This document shows, piece by piece, positions 44,912 to 56,763 of a stretch of DNA of 64,000 bases; position 1 is the stretch's first letter, and every line of letters begins with the position of its first letter. The stretch lies in the NCBI GenBank assembly GCA_028274465.1, contig CM051457.1:60698899-60762898 (forward strand). The letters run 5' to 3'. The position numbers and the translations under genes are program-made. The notes below the pieces were generated by a model that was not told the DNA's origin, did no database searches, and was given only the letters and a program-made list of their open reading frames with translations. Source of the DNA: Plantago ovata (Eukaryota > Streptophyta > Magnoliopsida > Lamiales > Plantaginaceae).

Positions 44912-45757
44912 CCTATCGCAGTTAGTCCAAGATCAGTAACGTGATCAACGTCCTCAAGCGTGGCGTAACGTGAACTAAGGCACTAACTTAAGTCAATCTA
45001 ACGTGAACGAGCAGGAGACGCGTAAAAGTAAACAAGATTACTAAAGGTCAAATTCACACTAGGGGGGTCAAAAGGAAGATAGCAACTAATCACTAAGTAA
45101 ATCCTCGAGTGTGTCTAACCTAGCATGCAAGGCACACATAAATTGAAGAAGTAATGATAAAAGCATAAGTAGCAAATTCATAAGCGGCATAAAAGATTCT
45201 TAAACATTAAGCATGCAATAAAAGCGTTCTCTCATAAAGTGATCAGTCATTTGACCTCGGTTAACACGAATCACTTAAACAGTCGGCCGCCTGCCAGTGA
45301 TTTATGTCGACTTTGTTTAAACAATAGATTACAGTATGACAGAACCAAACAAGAACATATGTGAACTTCGATAAGTAAAACAAATGCATAAATAAGTATT
45401 TAAACCTTAAAGCATGCAACTAATGATATTAGAGTAAATAAACATACTTTTAAACAAATACTCATGCATTTAGAAGAAACAATATTATCGCCTTAAAGAA
45501 AAGGAAAAAAGCATCAATAGGAAGCTTGTGAACTTAGTAGAAGTTAAATAGAATGAACAACAAGACAGTTTCGGAACACGGAAGACAGAACAATAGGACA
45601 GTTAACAGACGAACATGACGGTTCAGAGTTAATGCGGAAGACCAAACTTTAGAAGAGACAGAACAAAGACTACTCAATCTAATCCAGCGACTTGGACCCT
45701 CACACGCACCCCAAAGGCCAGAAGACCCTATCCTAGAAAGCTCGAGTTTGAACTCAA
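44912..45757 (-). other. Element E leader
   Basis: An AT-rich untranslated leader between the primer site and gag. No counterpart of A's upstream ORF is seen. Confidence 0.6.
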
Positions 45758-45769
45758 GCTCTGATACCA
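45758..45769 (-). other. Primer binding site, iMet type (element E)
   Basis: The sense strand reads TGGTATCAGAGC, 2 nt inside the 5' LTR. It is identical to element A. Confidence 0.93.
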
Positions 45770-45771
45770 AC

Positions 45772-48457
45772 TGTAACGGTACCGGTTTTTGAAAACAAAG
45801 TAATTTCTTGAAAAGAAAATCCAAAATAACTTTAATAGCAACGGTCGGCAATTAATGCCAGCATAATCTTTGACGCGCATAGCGCTAACAGAAACAAGTA
45901 AATATCCAACGATAACTCAAATTCAAATGAAACAACGAGTGAAGACAGTAAAAAGTTCATCTTCTTATTTTGAAATAAATTCCCAAAACACCCCAGACAC
46001 TTCTCTCAGTCGCTGGCATCCTACTCGCGAACATCCTCAACAGTATCTGGAAGGAAGGAATTTTGAAAACAAGAGAGTGTGAGATAAAGGATCTCAGTGA
46101 GGTTCTAAGTTAAAAACAGAAAGTAAACAGTTTTGAAATCAAAATCCTTTTCGGAAAAACAAACAAACAGAACAGATCACATAACAGAATAACACAACAG
46201 ATAAGTTGAAGACCGTTGGTGCAGCCCGCCTTATTGCTCCTACTCCCAGAATGCCCTTATAACTCCCTCCAGAGGGTGCACAACTCCGGACAGAAACAGA
46301 AACCCCCGTGTACTTTGGGAAAACAGAACCTACGACCCTAATAGACCTCAGCGACTTCTGCCTCGCGCCTAAAAGGGATTAGACTAGGCAATAATCAAGC
46401 AAACCCGATAGTCCTCTACTACCCAAGCCTACCTAATTACGACAAAATCGACCGGTCACACAGAAACAGAACAGATACAGAACAATTAGATACAAATAAT
46501 CAACACTGAGAACTGTTCCTGCTAAAAAGTTAATCCAGAACAGAGTAGCAATAAACAGAGAAAGTAAATAGTCATACTTAGGACTTAAATAGTTTTACGC
46601 GGAAGCATACAGTAAAAGAGTATATGTAATAGTAGGTACAAGTTGTCACATATCCTTACAGTTTTTCGCAAATAAATAGGTTTAGGGGTGAACACTCACC
46701 TTGAACTTTGCGAGCAACGATCCTCAAAAGCAGAGCGTATTAAGAGCTAGCGGATGGATCACCTAAACAGGAAGTGTCTAGTCACTAACTAGAAGTCGAA
46801 ACGAAAGTTAAACGGATAAAAGGCGAAGGTGGGGTTCGAACTTGGGACCTCTAAGTTAGTCTCTCAACACATAACCAACTAAGCTATCAAGTCAAGTAAT
46901 TTCTTACCATCAAGAGACAAAGTATTTTCACATAAAACAGTTTTCAAAGAGCTTTTAAAATTAGTCAAAGTCTTACGAAAACAATTCCCAGTAAAGCAGT
47001 ACAACTGAATAAATCCATCTCAAATACCAAAACCAGTTTAGAATGACTCAAATACTGACCAAGGTACAATTACTAAATTACCCTTCGGTTTTAAATTGCA
47101 TAAAAACCCTTCTTTAAGTTTTCGAAACCAGACGAGTCCTTCAAGTTTTTAAACACACAAAACAGTCCACACAAAATACCAAGGTTTTCAGTCAAGTCCT
47201 CTGTCAGTCAACTGAGGTCAACCCACTAATTGCAGTCAAGTCCTTCTAGTTCATAAAAATCCCAAAATGACCCCAACAGAAACTATAACCTATCAAATCA
47301 GTCCAACCAAACCAAAACAGAGCTCAGGTCAGTCTCGAACAATCCAAATCTGTCCAATTCAGTTTTACGACCTAAAAAACACGGTCAACATACACGGTCA
47401 TGGTCAAACAGTCAACACAAATCCAAACCACCCTACTGTAAGTCCCGAATTCGAACAATGGTCAAAGCTAGGGTTAGTCTAAGGTCAATAGGCATAGGGG
47501 TAAAATCGTCCATAGAAAAGAAGGAACAAAAAGGCGATAGAAATTATACCTTCGGTCGGGAACAAAGTGATTCGAACTGAGAATTGAAAGGGGAAAAGAG
47601 AATAAGTTAAAACGAAATTCAAATACAAATTTAATCTGACGAACGAAACAGAGTCTAGTATTACTTATCCGAAACGAAACGGAGACAGAGCAGAATGAAA
47701 TGAACTCGGAGCAGAACGAGATCGGCGGGGAACGGAGTCGGGCGTACGCGACGCAGTTCGGACGGAAGACGGCGCGGACGGTGCGGCGGCGCGGATCGAC
47801 ACAGATCGGCGCGGCGGCTCACAGACAGCAACGGAGCAGGCGGTTCGCTCCGGTTAATGGTGATGATGGGTGATGAATCGATGTTGCTAAAGGTGCTACC
47901 CGTGATGATGATGGTTAATCGATGGTGAGGTGACAAAAACGGAGCAGTACGGGCGCGGTGATGATGATGTAAATGGTGGAGCAGTGGTGGTTTCCGGTGG
48001 GTGATGAAGATGAGATGGGGAGAAGATGATGGTGGACGAGGATGATGAGGAGGCGAGAGGACGGAGTCTTCTTTGTTCTCCTCTGATTCGGCCGCTGAGA
48101 AAAAGTAAGGGAGGAGAGTGATAGAGAGAAAAAGGAAGAAAGAAGAGGAAAAATGAAAGGAGTGTTGGTGACTTTGACTAGGTTTAGGGTTGATTAAGGA
48201 GATGGGCCAGTCTTGAGAAAGGGCCACGTAAATGGGCTAACACCAACTGGGCTCAGATAAGCCTTGCAAAGATGAATAACTCTGGCCCAGAATCGAGATG
48301 CAATTGAACCACTAACAATCAAGACTTCTGATTCGAATCCGATAGCGCGGGAAGAAAATTAATTAAATTACCGAATAAATAATTACTCAGGTAATTAATT
48401 AATAAAAAAAGGAAAATAATTAAATAAAAATTAAATTAGAAAATACGGGATGTTACA
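45772..48457 (-). repeat. Element E 5' LTR
   Basis: A 2686-bp partner of 40853-43531. The tRNA-like segment is at 46822-46893 (A box start 46886, B box start 46842) and the donor-like site at 46694-46702. Confidence 0.92.
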
Positions 48458-48462
48458 GTAGT

Positions 48463-48527
48463 GATTGTTCCCCCTCCAATTCTTCACAGCAATCATACGG
48501 GAATGCTTCTTTCCCTTGGTATGATAC
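48463..48527 (-). pseudogene. Element D ORF2 remnant (first codons)
   Basis: A short stretch between the acceptor TTTGTAG|GTATC and element E. It corresponds to the first ~20 codons in B and C and has no usable ATG. Confidence 0.5.
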
Positions 48528-49062
48528 CTACAAACAGCAGTTAGCACCTCGTATGACACAAAACTGACTCATGCATATGCTAGTGTAAGAGCGAAACACA
48601 CAAGTGATAAAATCATCAATCGAGCTCCCCAAACCGTAATGTCTAGCCTAGCTACTTCATCATGCAACATACCAACGTAACTTCTACATGCAATACATCA
48701 CATTATGCTCTTACTAGACCACCAACATCCTAGATAACAAGGCTCAATTCATACCATAGCAGCGAAAAATTCTACCATCATAAATCCTCATACTCAACAA
48801 TTAAGCATTCTATCGTCAAATCCACCAACATTACACCAATAAACACAATCATATGCAAGAAATCAAAGAATAAAGCATAACAAGATATATCATCTAGTAG
48901 CAAAATACCCAAATCAACAATCCAAGCAAAATTGAGCATGCAATTGATAGTAAATAACATGTCTAATCAGACAAACAACATACCCATGCATCAAATAAGC
49001 ATAATTGAAGCTCAAATTAGAAAACCCCCAAATTCGAAAATTAGGGTTCTAAGGATGATACC
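48528..49062 (-). other. Candidate ORF2 leader intron of element D
   Basis: The donor is CTGAG|GTATCATC and the acceptor GTTTGTAG|G, 535 nt apart. It is collinear with B. Confidence 0.5.
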
Positions 49063-49292
49063 TCAGATCTGAAAATCTAACGCATTAGGACCAAATCTGT
49101 TCGGATGGGATGATATATCATGTAATAGGCTTTGATTTAAGCTAAAGAACACCAAATTTGGTCAAGAAATGAAGAAGTTATGAAGATTTGAAGATGAAAT
49201 CGCGATTTTCGGTTTTTTGGGGAGGTGGAATGAAGAAAAATGAAGAAAATGAGGTTTTGGGGAAGAAATCCGCGTTTTTGAAGTTCTGGAGC

Positions 49293-49353
49293 CGTGGGGC
49301 GGTTCGCCCCACATCTGGGGCGGTTCGCCCCGTGCTCCCCGATGCGGGGAGAC
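49293..49353 (-). promoter_or_regulatory. Internal palindrome cluster (element D)
   Basis: Two perfect GGGGCGGTTCGCCCC units and a CTCCCC-GATGC-GGGGAG hairpin lie between gag-protease and the ORF2 leader. Confidence 0.6.
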
Positions 49354-49593
49354 GGTTCCTGTCGTCAGAAAATGCGGTTTTAATCCCCGAAACAAATTTT
49401 TTCAAAAACCACTTGAAAAATATCACTCAAACACAAGCATATACGACACACACATGAACAAATTCGCATACGAGAAGCAAATAGTTCAAGAATGAATGCA
49501 TGCAGAAAAGCAGTAAAGAAAGCAATAAAAATTCCGGGTTGCCTCCCGAATAGCGTCATTGTTTAAAGTCTTTGACTCGACTCCTGTCTGTGC

Positions 49594-51791
49594 CTATCTC
49601 TTCTTTTTGCGGGTACTAGGCTTCCCCTTCGTTGATCTCCTCTCCATGCCACGAACCTGTGAATAAGAAAGAATATAGGCTGCAAGACCACAGTAGTGAG
49701 TAGTAATATCAGGCGGATCAGGTGGATCAGATATGGCTTTCAACACGTGTTGCTTGCCATCTACTTCAATAGTGCAAGTTCTTTGGTAGATATCCATCAC
49801 GGAGCGTAGTTTAGTCTAGAACGTTTGCCCTAAGAGTATGACATCCCCCGTTCCAGGTGCAGATGCCGGCATAACTACAAAATTGGTGTATATAGATGCT
49901 TCACAAATCTTGACCAACACGTTTTTCACAACGCCCTCGGGTCTCATAAAGGATCCATCCGCTAGTTGCACAATAGCCCTTTGCTCAGATAGTTTTCCAA
50001 GGTTTCTCTTTTCAAACACATTCAAAGGGATTATGCTCGAGTAGGATCCCGTGTCTAGTGTGGCACGGACATCTTCAAGCTCACCAATCCCTACCTTAAC
50101 ATTGAAACTTCTAGGGAGTGGTTCGGGATCCTCTTGCTCCTCATCACTTGCGTCAGAACCAAGGTCCTTCTCTTCTTCCTCAGCCTGTAGAAGTTCTTCC
50201 TTCATGCAACACTCGCACTTAACAACCTTCTTGATGGTGATTTCGTCAGGTACATCACCAGCCAATGTAATGGCATTTGATTTTACAGTGTTGCTAGGCA
50301 GTTTGCCTTGCTCCCTACTTGCTACTCGATCGATCATCTCTTGCATCTTTTGATGGGCAAGCCTAGTTCTCTCTTCCAACCTATCAAGCCTTGCCCTAGT
50401 CTTCTCAGAATCTTCTTCATAACGTTTGAGAAAACTTTGTGTGTGATCAACCATCTTTTGCAAGTTCTCCATCAGTTGAGCCGTCTTCGACTTCGTTGGC
50501 TCTTTCGGAGCGGGGTTTTCGCAGTGGTCATTACCATAGTTTAGCCTACTACGGTCTTGGTTAGGTCCATAAGTTTGGTTAGCCGGTGCATATCCTTGAT
50601 TGTTCCGGAATCCCCTTCTCCAAAATCCACCTCGAGGATTCCTACTGTCTTGTCCGTAGCTAACTTCTTGAGTACCAAATTCCGTAGCAAAGGCTTCTTC
50701 TTCGCCTCCTCGAGCCCAGTTGCCATCATCGTATGCCAGCTCCGATCTACACATATGAGCCCCATGCCCATAGTTCTTACATATTCGGCATACTTCGTTC
50801 GAAACAGTTGTTCCGGTGGCCCTCTCGAGGACTTGCTTCAATTCGTTGGTAAAGCACTCGAATTGATCCCCATTCCCCCTATACATAGGGGCTTCTTGAG
50901 TCGGTGGAGCTTCAGGTCCACGTCTCCTAACCATTGCTCTTGGGTCCTTGAACTGCGAACCCTTAGCAAGCCTTTCGACGGTTTCCTCCCAAATATTGCC
51001 TCGGCATTGGAAATCCACCACTTGGTGGTTCTCGAAGGTTAGTCCATTGTAGAAGTGTTGGACTAGGTCGGAAAGTTCAAAACCATGGTGAGGGCACTTG
51101 TTCGTGAGATCATGGAATCTCTCAAACGCGGTGTAGATGGTCTCATCATAGTCCTGCTTGAATCCAGTGATCTGCGCCTTAAGCGCGGTAGTCAAGGTGT
51201 GAGGGAAGTATTTCTCCATGAAAACTGAAAAAACCTTTCCCCAAGTGTCCAGCGAGTCTGCTGGAAGAGAACTTAACCATGACTTGGCTCTGTCGCCAAG
51301 TCCCATAGCAAAAACCTTCATCCTTAACTCATCCGTTGTTATGTCAGCTCCGGGTCGTGGGAGTTGGTTGACGAAATCATCGATCCGCCTAAGAAAGACA
51401 AAATACTTTCTAGTTCCTTTCCCAAAACTCCGTGTATGTAATAGAAGTTTTCGTGCAAGTACCCCATCACATCTTCCCTTGATAAGCCATAGAACCTCGG
51501 AAGTTGTTGGAATGCGTGGTTCTTGATCTCCAGATCTCGGGTTGCAGACGAAAGAACTATCGCCGGTCCCCTCATATGATCCTTGGTGGGTTGAACCCAT
51601 GCCTTCAGTGGTCTAGCTTCTGCCATTCCGTCGATTTCCTTGAAAAGACTGAGTAGAGATTCAGAGAAATCGGTATCCTCTATTTCCTCTAGTGCGCGCC
51701 TTTCGAGTAGTCGCCTTCTTTGGTGGTAGACTCTGTCTATATAAGCAATTGAATCAGCAAGCGGTGTTCCTGCAGAACGTGTATGCGGCAT
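49594..51791 (-). pseudogene. Element D gag-protease
   Basis: It starts MPHTRSAGTPLAD and ends STRKKKR. The gag core, one CCHC knuckle (CRICKNYGHGAHMC) and protease LDTGS are all present. Two lesions break it. About 66 bp of unrelated sequence near 51385-51452 in the YLHDIDDF region closes the first frame, and a TAG at 49816 falls just after LLGQTF. There is also a small in-frame deletion in the ETAEAVWAVFERL segment. It is otherwise very close to the B copy, in which the CACTA site is empty. Confidence 0.9.
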
Positions 51792-51915
51792 ACACTATCT
51801 GTAAGAGACTAGGAAAGCAGTATCAGAGAGAGATTAAAAAGGAAAACTAAAACTAGTAGAATTAGGAATCTAAAGCTGAAAATATAAACAAATTAAACAG
51901 AAAAAAGGAGTATAG

Positions 51916-51933
51916 TCCCTGGCAGCGGCGCCA
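51916..51933 (-). other. Primer binding site, tRNA-Asp type (element D)
   Basis: The sense strand reads TGGCGCCGCTGCCAGGGA, with two changes from the perfect match in B and C. It lies 3 nt from the LTR. Confidence 0.85.
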
Positions 51934-51936
51934 ATT

Positions 51937-53226
51937 TGATGAACCGGAATTTGTCGGGTCCCGATTGAATCAAATAATATTTGTAATTAGCCAAAGGCAA
52001 TCCACAACTACAACGAAAACCGTAGTGTAGCAGTAGAATCACTCGAGTGTCGTTCTCTCAGGACTATAACTAGCTTTATCTATTTAACAAGAGAATATAA
52101 AATAGCAGACATATAGCAAGGGGTTTTTCTAACAGATAATGGAGATTGGTGATAGTATGATCCTTCAAAGCATAACGGGTCGGTAATCATGCATAAATTC
52201 CTCGGTCTTGCATAGAGATCTTTGAATCAATCTAGTGTCATGTTGCAAATATTAAGCACTACGAAGATAATTGGTCTGGCAAGTCAATTACTAATGTCCT
52301 AATGTGTTCCGTAATTATTCAACACTACGAAGATAAACTCGCGCACAGGTCGACAAGTGTCCAATTGTGCATAATAATTAATACAACATACGAGAATTTA
52401 GGTTGTGCCTGATCAACGAAATAAAGCAATGACACGGAGTATAATGCGCGATATAGCCATTAGCATGATTATCTTCCCTTCGCTAAGAATTCACATACTA
52501 CCACCAACGATAAGTTTAGCTACTCATAATAGGCATGCAATCAACAGAAATCATAGAAGAAAACATATCTAAAGATATATAAAATAAGTAGATTAAACTG
52601 TAAGATACAAGTTACCGAAGGTTGTCAATCTCCGAAGAATTGCGATCCTACGAGCTCCAATCCGCTATGAAAAAGTGTCTCCTAAGCTACGAACTCCCAG
52701 GACAGGCCCCGGGAAGTTCCTACCTAAAACTACAGAGAGAGGTGAGAAAGTAGGTCTGGAAAAGTATGATTTTCGGAGAAAACTGAGCAACTATATATAG
52801 GCCTCGAATTACTGTGGGGCGGTTCGCCCCACACTCCGGGCGGTTCGCCCGGTGTGGGGCGTTTCGCCCCGGAGAGTTTTTCGCGGAATTCCGCGTTTTC
52901 GACGCGTTTTTGGATTTCTTCCCCTTTTCGGACTCGGTTTCTGACTTCTAGTAGCCTTCTAACCTCCAGATTCGGCCCCTAGACTCCAAATCCTATCCGG
53001 AAACCTTCAGATACTCCAAATAGGCTTCTGGAACACCAATTCCTTGTCAACTTCAATATATTTGCCCGGAAATCCTCGATTTTCACCCAAAACCTGTAAA
53101 ATAAAATCTAAAGGGAAACGTGACACTATTCTAATAAAATTCACTAAAATATAGCTAAATTAACATAGAGGATAGCTAAAATGGGTGAAAAAGACTTGAA
53201 TGAAAGTGTAAAATACACATTCATCA
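51937..53226 (-). repeat. Element D 5' LTR
   Basis: A 1290-bp LTR with TATATATA at 52792-52799 and palindromes at 52812-52873 immediately upstream in the sense direction. It ends with TSD ATAGC. Confidence 0.92.
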
Positions 53227-53281
53227 ATAGCTAAAATAGGTGAAAAAGACTTAAATGAAAGTGTAAAATACACATTCATCA
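53227..53281 (-). repeat. Composite C middle LTR, remainder
   Basis: ATAGCTAAAATAGG to TTCATCA completes the LTR begun at 36011. The PPT follows at 53282-53299. Confidence 0.9.
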
Positions 53282-54834
53282 AACTCCCCAAACCGAACCT
53301 TTGCTTGTCCTCAAGCAACTAAGCTAGACTCTAATGCAAAAACAATGCAACACATAAAATGGAGTATCATGCCAAATAAAATGAACTAATCTACTGAATC
53401 TATGAAAAAACATATGAACAAAAACCATATAAATCAAAGCATGAATATAGGTTGAAGAATACCCCGATTGACTCATACACATCCACATAAGCACTTATGT
53501 CAAGACAAGATAGTCTCTCATAACATTCTCTACCTGGACCTAGTCAGTGACGACGTAATGAAGCATGCTAAGATACGAATGGTTGTCCCGTGCCTATGAA
53601 ACTGAGGACTTACTGTTGTTCACCATGTTAAGACTTTCCCTCAAAGAGGTCGAACCAGTACTGGCTCTCATCAAACGAAGAAGGGTTCCCTATAAAAGAT
53701 AACACTCCCCTATTCTACCTGTCTCTCAAGCAAAGTCTTAAGATATTTACCACTTCCTGAATGGAAGGACGAGGGTGGTCTAGAACAGATGACAATCAAA
53801 AACAAAAGACAAAAAATAGAAAATTACAACACGATTACGAACATTACAAGAAATGGAAAATGAGACACAACACTTTGCTAAACTGCTATTTGGCTTTCTT
53901 TTTTGGACCTCATTTGCTTTTTTGGGATCTTTTTTTCTTTTTTTTCCAGTTTCTTTTTTTCTTTTTTTCTTTTTTCCTGGAATTTTTTTTCTTTCTCTTT
54001 TTTTTTTTTTTTTTTTTTTGATTTTTTTAGCCAGCAGTAGCATAACGAAAAAGAAACAAGATGACTCACACGACTTCCCCAAACCTATTCGAAAGAATAG
54101 GTTGGAGTACAAAATTTACGGAAATGAAAAATAAACTCACAATACGGAAATGAAAAACGAAAAACAAGTCTATGATGGTGTAACCCCCTCCCCAAACCTA
54201 TTCGGAAGAATAGGTTAAAAACATAGGATCACACAACCTCACACTACCTCCTTCCTAGGCATTTAGCAATCTCAAAGCATGGTGAAGACTTGTTGCCTCT
54301 TAGGTACATAATTACTCGGGAAAACAACCATAAGACCCTAACATGTATCATCCTATTATAAAGGCCTTCGTGAACCGCAGTAGAGAAAACACCACTAAGT
54401 GATGTCGAGACTACCTAGCTTAACTAAGTACAATACATAAATGTGACGAGCCAAGCGAGAAAAACCTCAAACAAATTCATAGAGATGAAGCATACGATTA
54501 ATGGCATAGTTAGTTGATCTACCCAATAAAAAGCTCAAAAAATTCGGCAATAAACTCCATATAAAACAGGCAAGACTATCCTAGGATGAATGCAGTGAAT
54601 GCAACCTAAAAAACTAAGAAAGCAGTAAACGTGCAAATGCAAATGCAGACTGATAAAACATGCAAGGTACTATACTCATCCTACCAATGTCAAGCTCCAA
54701 ACTAACAACTCTAGTTCACTTAAATCCCATCCCCCCTCATGATATTAACGCTAGTCCCTAGCAGTAAGAAAAATGAGGAAATAAGATGTAATACTAGATG
54801 TTACCGCATGGTTTGGCCTCGGTCGGCTGAGTAT
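53282..54834 (-). other. Composite C first unit: PPT and 3' non-coding module
   Basis: It is collinear with the B and D modules. The purine tract is at 53893-54030 and hairpins are at about 54092-54113 and 54205-54227. No gene is seen. Confidence 0.7.
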
Positions 54835-55666
54835 GCTGCTTGTGAGTTATTGGGACTTCTCTGGGAGCCTTATAGGGTGTCATCAGGTCTTCTGGTAGGT
54901 GCGGTAGTTCCAGTTATAGGCCGGATAGGAACAACTCCTCAATCTGTATCATTATTGTCCGTATGACCTTAATTGTCACTACTGTCACGCACATCCTCAC
55001 CAGTAGAGTTGCAGTGTCGAAGAGAATTTTCAAGATTGGCTGCCTCTGTTATGGAATTCTCCATCATGTAGCCCTCCAATAGGCTGTGAACCGTTGAAGG
55101 GAAAAGAGCAGTGGTATCAGAGCCTCCCTCTCCAGCGTTTTACACCCCGAGGAGGTTACAACAAGCTGCTCGGATACTCAGAAGTCTTCCACCATCTTTT
55201 CCAATGTCGACCACATTCTCTACAGTTGATGCCACCGATGTCTATATGATGCTCCCTTTAGAGGCAGTCAAGGGGCACCCCTAAGAGGGGCTGGACACCC
55301 ATATCATTATGTTTTGGAACCAAGCTAGCGCTTCGGAACCTTCTAGCAACTGCGAACTCAAGATTGAATCCGTCGCGGCAAGATCGTCCCGGTGCCTTCC
55401 AGTTCACTCGAACTTTGCAGTCCTTGTGATGGATTGCTGACGTAATAATGGTTTTTGTCCCTTCGGTGGTGCATGAATAGGCATAGGAGTCCTTACTCCA
55501 GGTGTACTCTAGCTCCTCCTCTTGCATAATCCGCGACGTTGTTGCAAGAGCCCGTGGCTCGAACGCACCTCTAACGAGATCACTCTTCTTGACATGGTTG
55601 TAATCGATCCCCCTCCAATACTTTATAGTAATCATACGGGAATGCTCCTCTCTCTTTGCATGGTTC
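54835..55666 (-). pseudogene. Composite C first-unit ORF2 remnant
   Basis: The longest readable B-type ORF2 relic ends at 55258 and includes NWKAPGRSCRDGFNLEFAVA and LEYTWSKDSYAYSC. An ATG follows the acceptor, but that frame closes within about ten codons, and the readable frame has no start outside the intron. The intron donor is also mutated (AAG|TT near 56217), so expression is unlikely. Confidence 0.6.
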
Positions 55667-56437
55667 CTACAAACAACAGTTAGTACCTCGTAAGACACAA
55701 AATTGACTCATGCATATGCTAGTGTAAGAACGAAACACACAAGTGATAAAATCAACAATCGAACTCCCTAAAACCTTATGTCTAGCATAGCTTCTTCAAC
55801 ATGCAACATACCAATGTAACTACTACATGTAATACATCACATTATTCTCTTGCTAGACAACCAATAAACTAAATAGCTAGGCTCAATTCATACCATAGAA
55901 GCGAAAAACTCTATCAATATAAATCCTCATACTCAACAATTATGCATTCTATCATCAAATCCATCATCATTACATTAATAAACACAATCATATGTATGAA
56001 TCAAAGATAAAGATATATTGCATAACAAGATATATCATCTAGTAGCAAAATTCCCAAATCAACAATCCAAGCATAATTGAGCATGCAATTGATAGTAAAT
56101 AATGCTTCTAATCACACAAACAACCTACCCATGCATCATATAAGCATAATTGAAGCTCAAATTCGAAAACCCCCAAATTTGAAAAATTAGGGTTCATAAG
56201 AAGATAACTTAGATCTGAAAAACTAATGCACTAGGGTGAAATCTGTTCCGATGAAAAGATAGATCATGTAATAGGCTTCAATTGAAGCTATAGAACACTA
56301 AATTTGGTGAAGAAATGAAGAAGTTATGAAGATTTGAAGGTATTTTCGCCAAATTCGGTTTTTGGAGAGAAAGAGGTGAAGAGAATGAAGAAAATCAGCT
56401 AAAAAAGAGGAGATCCGCGTTTTTAGTCTTCAGAGGT
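55667..56437 (-). other. Composite C ORF2 intron (donor lost) and leader
   Basis: It is collinear with 7886-8645. The acceptor is kept at 55667, but the donor GT has become TT. No gene is seen. Confidence 0.5.
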
Positions 56438-56517
56438 CGTGGGGCGAGTCGCCCCATACGGGGCGATTCGCCCCTCATGGGGGGCGATTCGCCCCCCACT
56501 CCCCGATGCGGGGAGAC
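56438..56517 (-). promoter_or_regulatory. Internal palindrome cluster (composite C)
   Basis: There are three units (GGGGCGAGTCGCCCC, GGGGCGATTCGCCCC and GGGGGCGATTCGCCCCC) and a CTCCCC/GGGGAG hairpin. It has the most units of the internal clusters. Confidence 0.62.
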
Positions 56518-56763
56518 GAAATCTTTGACAAAAAATGCGGTTTTTAATCCCCGAAACCATTTTTCTCATAAAGCCACTCGAAAAATCTCACTCGAACATA
56601 GCATAAGCACATACGACACAGAAACGAAGAAATTCACATATGAAAAGCAAATTGTTCAAGAATGAATGCATGCAAAAAAGCAGTAAAGAAAGCGATAAAA
56701 ATTCTGGGTTGCCTCCCGGATAGCGTCATTGTTTAAAGTCTTTGACTCGACTCCTGTCTGCGC

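Larger units (their letters stand above)
40853..48457 (-). mobile_element. Element E: gag-only chromovirus derivative nested in D
   Basis: It runs from TGTAACGG at 40853 to GATGTTACA at 48457, with TSD GTAGT (40848-40852 and 48458-48462). The LTRs are about 2.68 kb and the internal region only 2.24 kb, holding an iMet primer site, a dead gag and a PPT. It resembles the large non-autonomous elements that keep terminal repeats and gag (LARD or TR-GAG type). It is related to A by its primer site, LTR ends and gag. Confidence 0.92.
37221..53226 (-). mobile_element. Element D: gag-protease/ORF2 retroelement nested in C's middle LTR
   Basis: The ends are TGATGAACC at 37221 and TTCATCA at 53226, with TSD ATAGC (37216-37220 and 53227-53231). 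LTRs are 37221-38532 and 51937-53226. It contains gag-protease 49594-51791 and an ORF2 remnant split by element E. There is no RT or integrase. Confidence 0.92.

Noticed and set aside
47661-48227. 188-residue frame in element E's 5' LTR
   Set aside because: The nearly identical 3' LTR has it broken into three pieces, so it is not under coding constraint.
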